Source: Porticoccus sp964276025 (lineage in GTDB: Bacteria; Pseudomonadota; Gammaproteobacteria; Pseudomonadales; Porticoccaceae). Taken from it: DNA of 64,000 nucleotides. The position numbers and the translations under genes were made by a program. Shown piece after piece: positions 62,974 through 64,000 of this stretch. Numbering within the stretch: position 1 is the stretch's first letter; every line of letters begins with the position of its first letter. Under the pieces are notes generated by a model. The model did not search any database. It was not told where the DNA came from and saw only the letters and a program-made list of their open reading frames with translations. Where the stretch lies: the NCBI GenBank assembly GCA_964276025.1, contig CAXYDD010000002.1, forward strand, positions 496,001 through 560,000, read 5' to 3'.

Positions 62974-63846
62974 ATGTCATATATGCCTAATAAAACCTCT
63001 TCTAGCAATATAACTATAGCTAATATTTTGAAGCGTAGTGACGAGCTAAAAAATATCAGCGACACTCCAAGACTGGATATAGAAATAATACTTGCATATG
63101 TCTTAGGGAAAGATAGAACTTACTTATATATATGGCCTGATCTTTATTTAAGCTGTACTCAACAAAGTAAATTTAATCAATTATTTTCCCATCGGTTGCT
63201 TGGAAAGCCAATTGCCCACATAACAGAAGTTCGTGAATTTTGGTCTCTCCCTCTAAAAGTTTCAACTGCAACAATCATCCCAAGGCCAGAAACAGAGCTG
63301 TTGGTTGAAATAGCACTTTCCTTACCCTTGAGTCATAAAACATCAGTTTTGGATTTAGGAACAGGAACTGGCGCAATCGCATTAGCTCTTGCAAGCGAAA
63401 AAAAATTTTGGGATATTAGGGCTGTAGATTCTGAACCAAAAGCCCTTAAGCTCGCTGAACAAAATAGAAAATGTTTAGGCTTCAATAACGTAAAAATCCA
63501 AAAAAGTGATTGGTTTTCTTGTTTAAAAGAAAGCTTTTTTGATTTAATAGTTAGTAATCCACCATATATAAGTCCAGATGATATCAGTCTTCAGCATGGT
63601 GATTTAAGATTTGAGCCGTTGTCTGCTTTAATTTCTGAAGATTCTGGAATAGCTGATATTCGAAAAATTATCTTTGATGCTCAAAATTTTCTTAATTTTG
63701 GTGGTTGGTTAATTTTGGAGCATGCATATGACCAAGGTACCGAAGTTCGTCAACTGATGATGAATGCTGGTTACTATGAAATTAAAACTTTCTCTGATTT
63801 ATCCAACCTTGATAGAGTCACCGCTTGTAAAAAATCTAATTTGTAA
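62974..63846 (+). CDS. prmC: Peptide chain release factor N5-glutamine methyltransferase
   Basis: The 290-residue SAM enzyme methylates the GGQ glutamine of release factors. The SAM loop is VLDLGTGTGAIALALASE (about 124–141) and the catalytic NPPY is in LIVSNPPYISPDD. HITEVREFWSLPLKVSTATIIPRPETELLVE is conserved. The start is ATG 62974 or possibly 62983; neither has a clear Shine–Dalgarno, so coupling to prfA is likely. It converges on a flavin reductase gene four bases away. Confidence 0.95.
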   Translation: MSYMPNKTSSSNITIANILKRSDELKNISDTPRLDIEIILAYVLGKDRTYLYIWPDLYLSCTQQSKFNQLFSHRLLGKPIAHITEVREFWSLPLKVSTATIIPRPETELLVEIALSLPLSHKTSVLDLGTGTGAIALALASEKKFWDIRAVDSEPKALKLAEQNRKCLGFNNVKIQKSDWFSCLKESFFDLIVSNPPYISPDDISLQHGDLRFEPLSALISEDSGIADIRKIIFDAQNFLNFGGWLILEHAYDQGTEVRQLMMNAGYYEIKTFSDLSNLDRVTACKKSNL

Positions 63847-63850
63847 TTCA

Positions 63851-64000
63851 TTATTTTAATTCTTTATATTTACCGCCATGATAAATTAGTGGTGAATTAC
63901 CATTACTATTGGTTTGTATTACACGACCCACCACTATCACATGATCACCTCCTGCATACTTGTGCTCTACAGAACAAAGGAGCTGGCACGCACAGTTATC
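63851..64000 (-). CDS. Flavin reductase-domain protein, C-terminal end (cut by window edge)
   Basis: The - strand frame is open from the right edge for 49 codons to a TAA at 63851–63853. The residues CSVEHKYAGGDHVIVVGRV followed by PLIYHGGKYKEL match the C-terminal part of the flavin reductase-like FMN-binding domain (HpaC/RutF type), which typically shows GDHxIxxGxV and PLxYxxGxY. Its substrate and full length cannot be judged. It converges on prmC with a four-base gap. Confidence 0.8.
   Translation of the reverse strand, partial: DNCACQLLCSVEHKYAGGDHVIVVGRVIQTNSNGNSPLIYHGGKYKELK

Overview
The window is almost entirely housekeeping chromosome from an AT-rich gammaproteobacterium. The protein sequences and the gene order inside each block (surA–lptD–amgK–murU; holA–lptE–leuS; lnt–corC–ybeY–phoH–miaB–DUF1820; ychF–pth–rplY–prs–tRNA-Gln–ispE–lolB–TPR–hemA–prfA–prmC) follow what is known from Pseudomonas and its relatives. 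A Pseudomonadales-like lineage with a compact, AT-rich genome is therefore likely; the species cannot be named from the sequence alone. There is no IS element, prophage, CRISPR array, toxin–antitoxin pair or recognisable defence system.

Region 1 (1–28865, mostly + strand) is the transcription/translation core: the end of rplJ, then rplL, rpoB, rpoC, the str genes rpsL, rpsG and fusA, a second EF-G gene on the opposite strand, and the complete S10, spc and alpha operons from rpsJ to rplQ. No tuf gene follows fusA. The inverted EF-G paralogue and an AT-rich divergent promoter region fill the str–S10 junction. The gene starts are well supported; the spacers carry several hairpins, of which the rpsJ–rplC spacer (15483–15596) is the most elaborate.

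Region 2 (28878–38562, - strand) reads lptD–surA–pdxA–ksgA–apaG–apaH, with most junctions overlapping by 4 bases, and ends in an AtoE-type transporter and a PAS histidine kinase whose ATP-binding motifs are degraded. Divergent from lptD is amgK–murU (+ strand), the cell-wall sugar recycling pair.

Region 3 (40505–50178, - strand) is miaB–phoH–ybeY–corC–lnt–leuS–lptE–holA: tRNA modification, ribosome/RNA maturation, lipoprotein acylation, leucyl-tRNA synthesis and LPS assembly. A DUF1820 gene is divergent from miaB. It is followed by a class Ic aminotransferase and a WbpP-type UDP-HexNAc 4-epimerase on the - strand.

Region 4 (53274–64000) starts with elongator tRNA-Met behind a strong promoter, then ychF, pth, rplY, prs, tRNA-Gln, ispE, lolB and a TPR lipoprotein (all - strand). 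Divergently on the + strand come hemA, prfA and prmC. The right edge cuts a convergent flavin reductase-domain gene.

The more unusual observations are the multi-helix rpsJ–rplC spacer, the inverted EF-G paralogue where tuf would be expected, the degenerate histidine kinase paired with a fatty-acid transporter, and a 7-bp tandem repeat that occupies the translation start region of surA. No obviously new multi-gene system was found.
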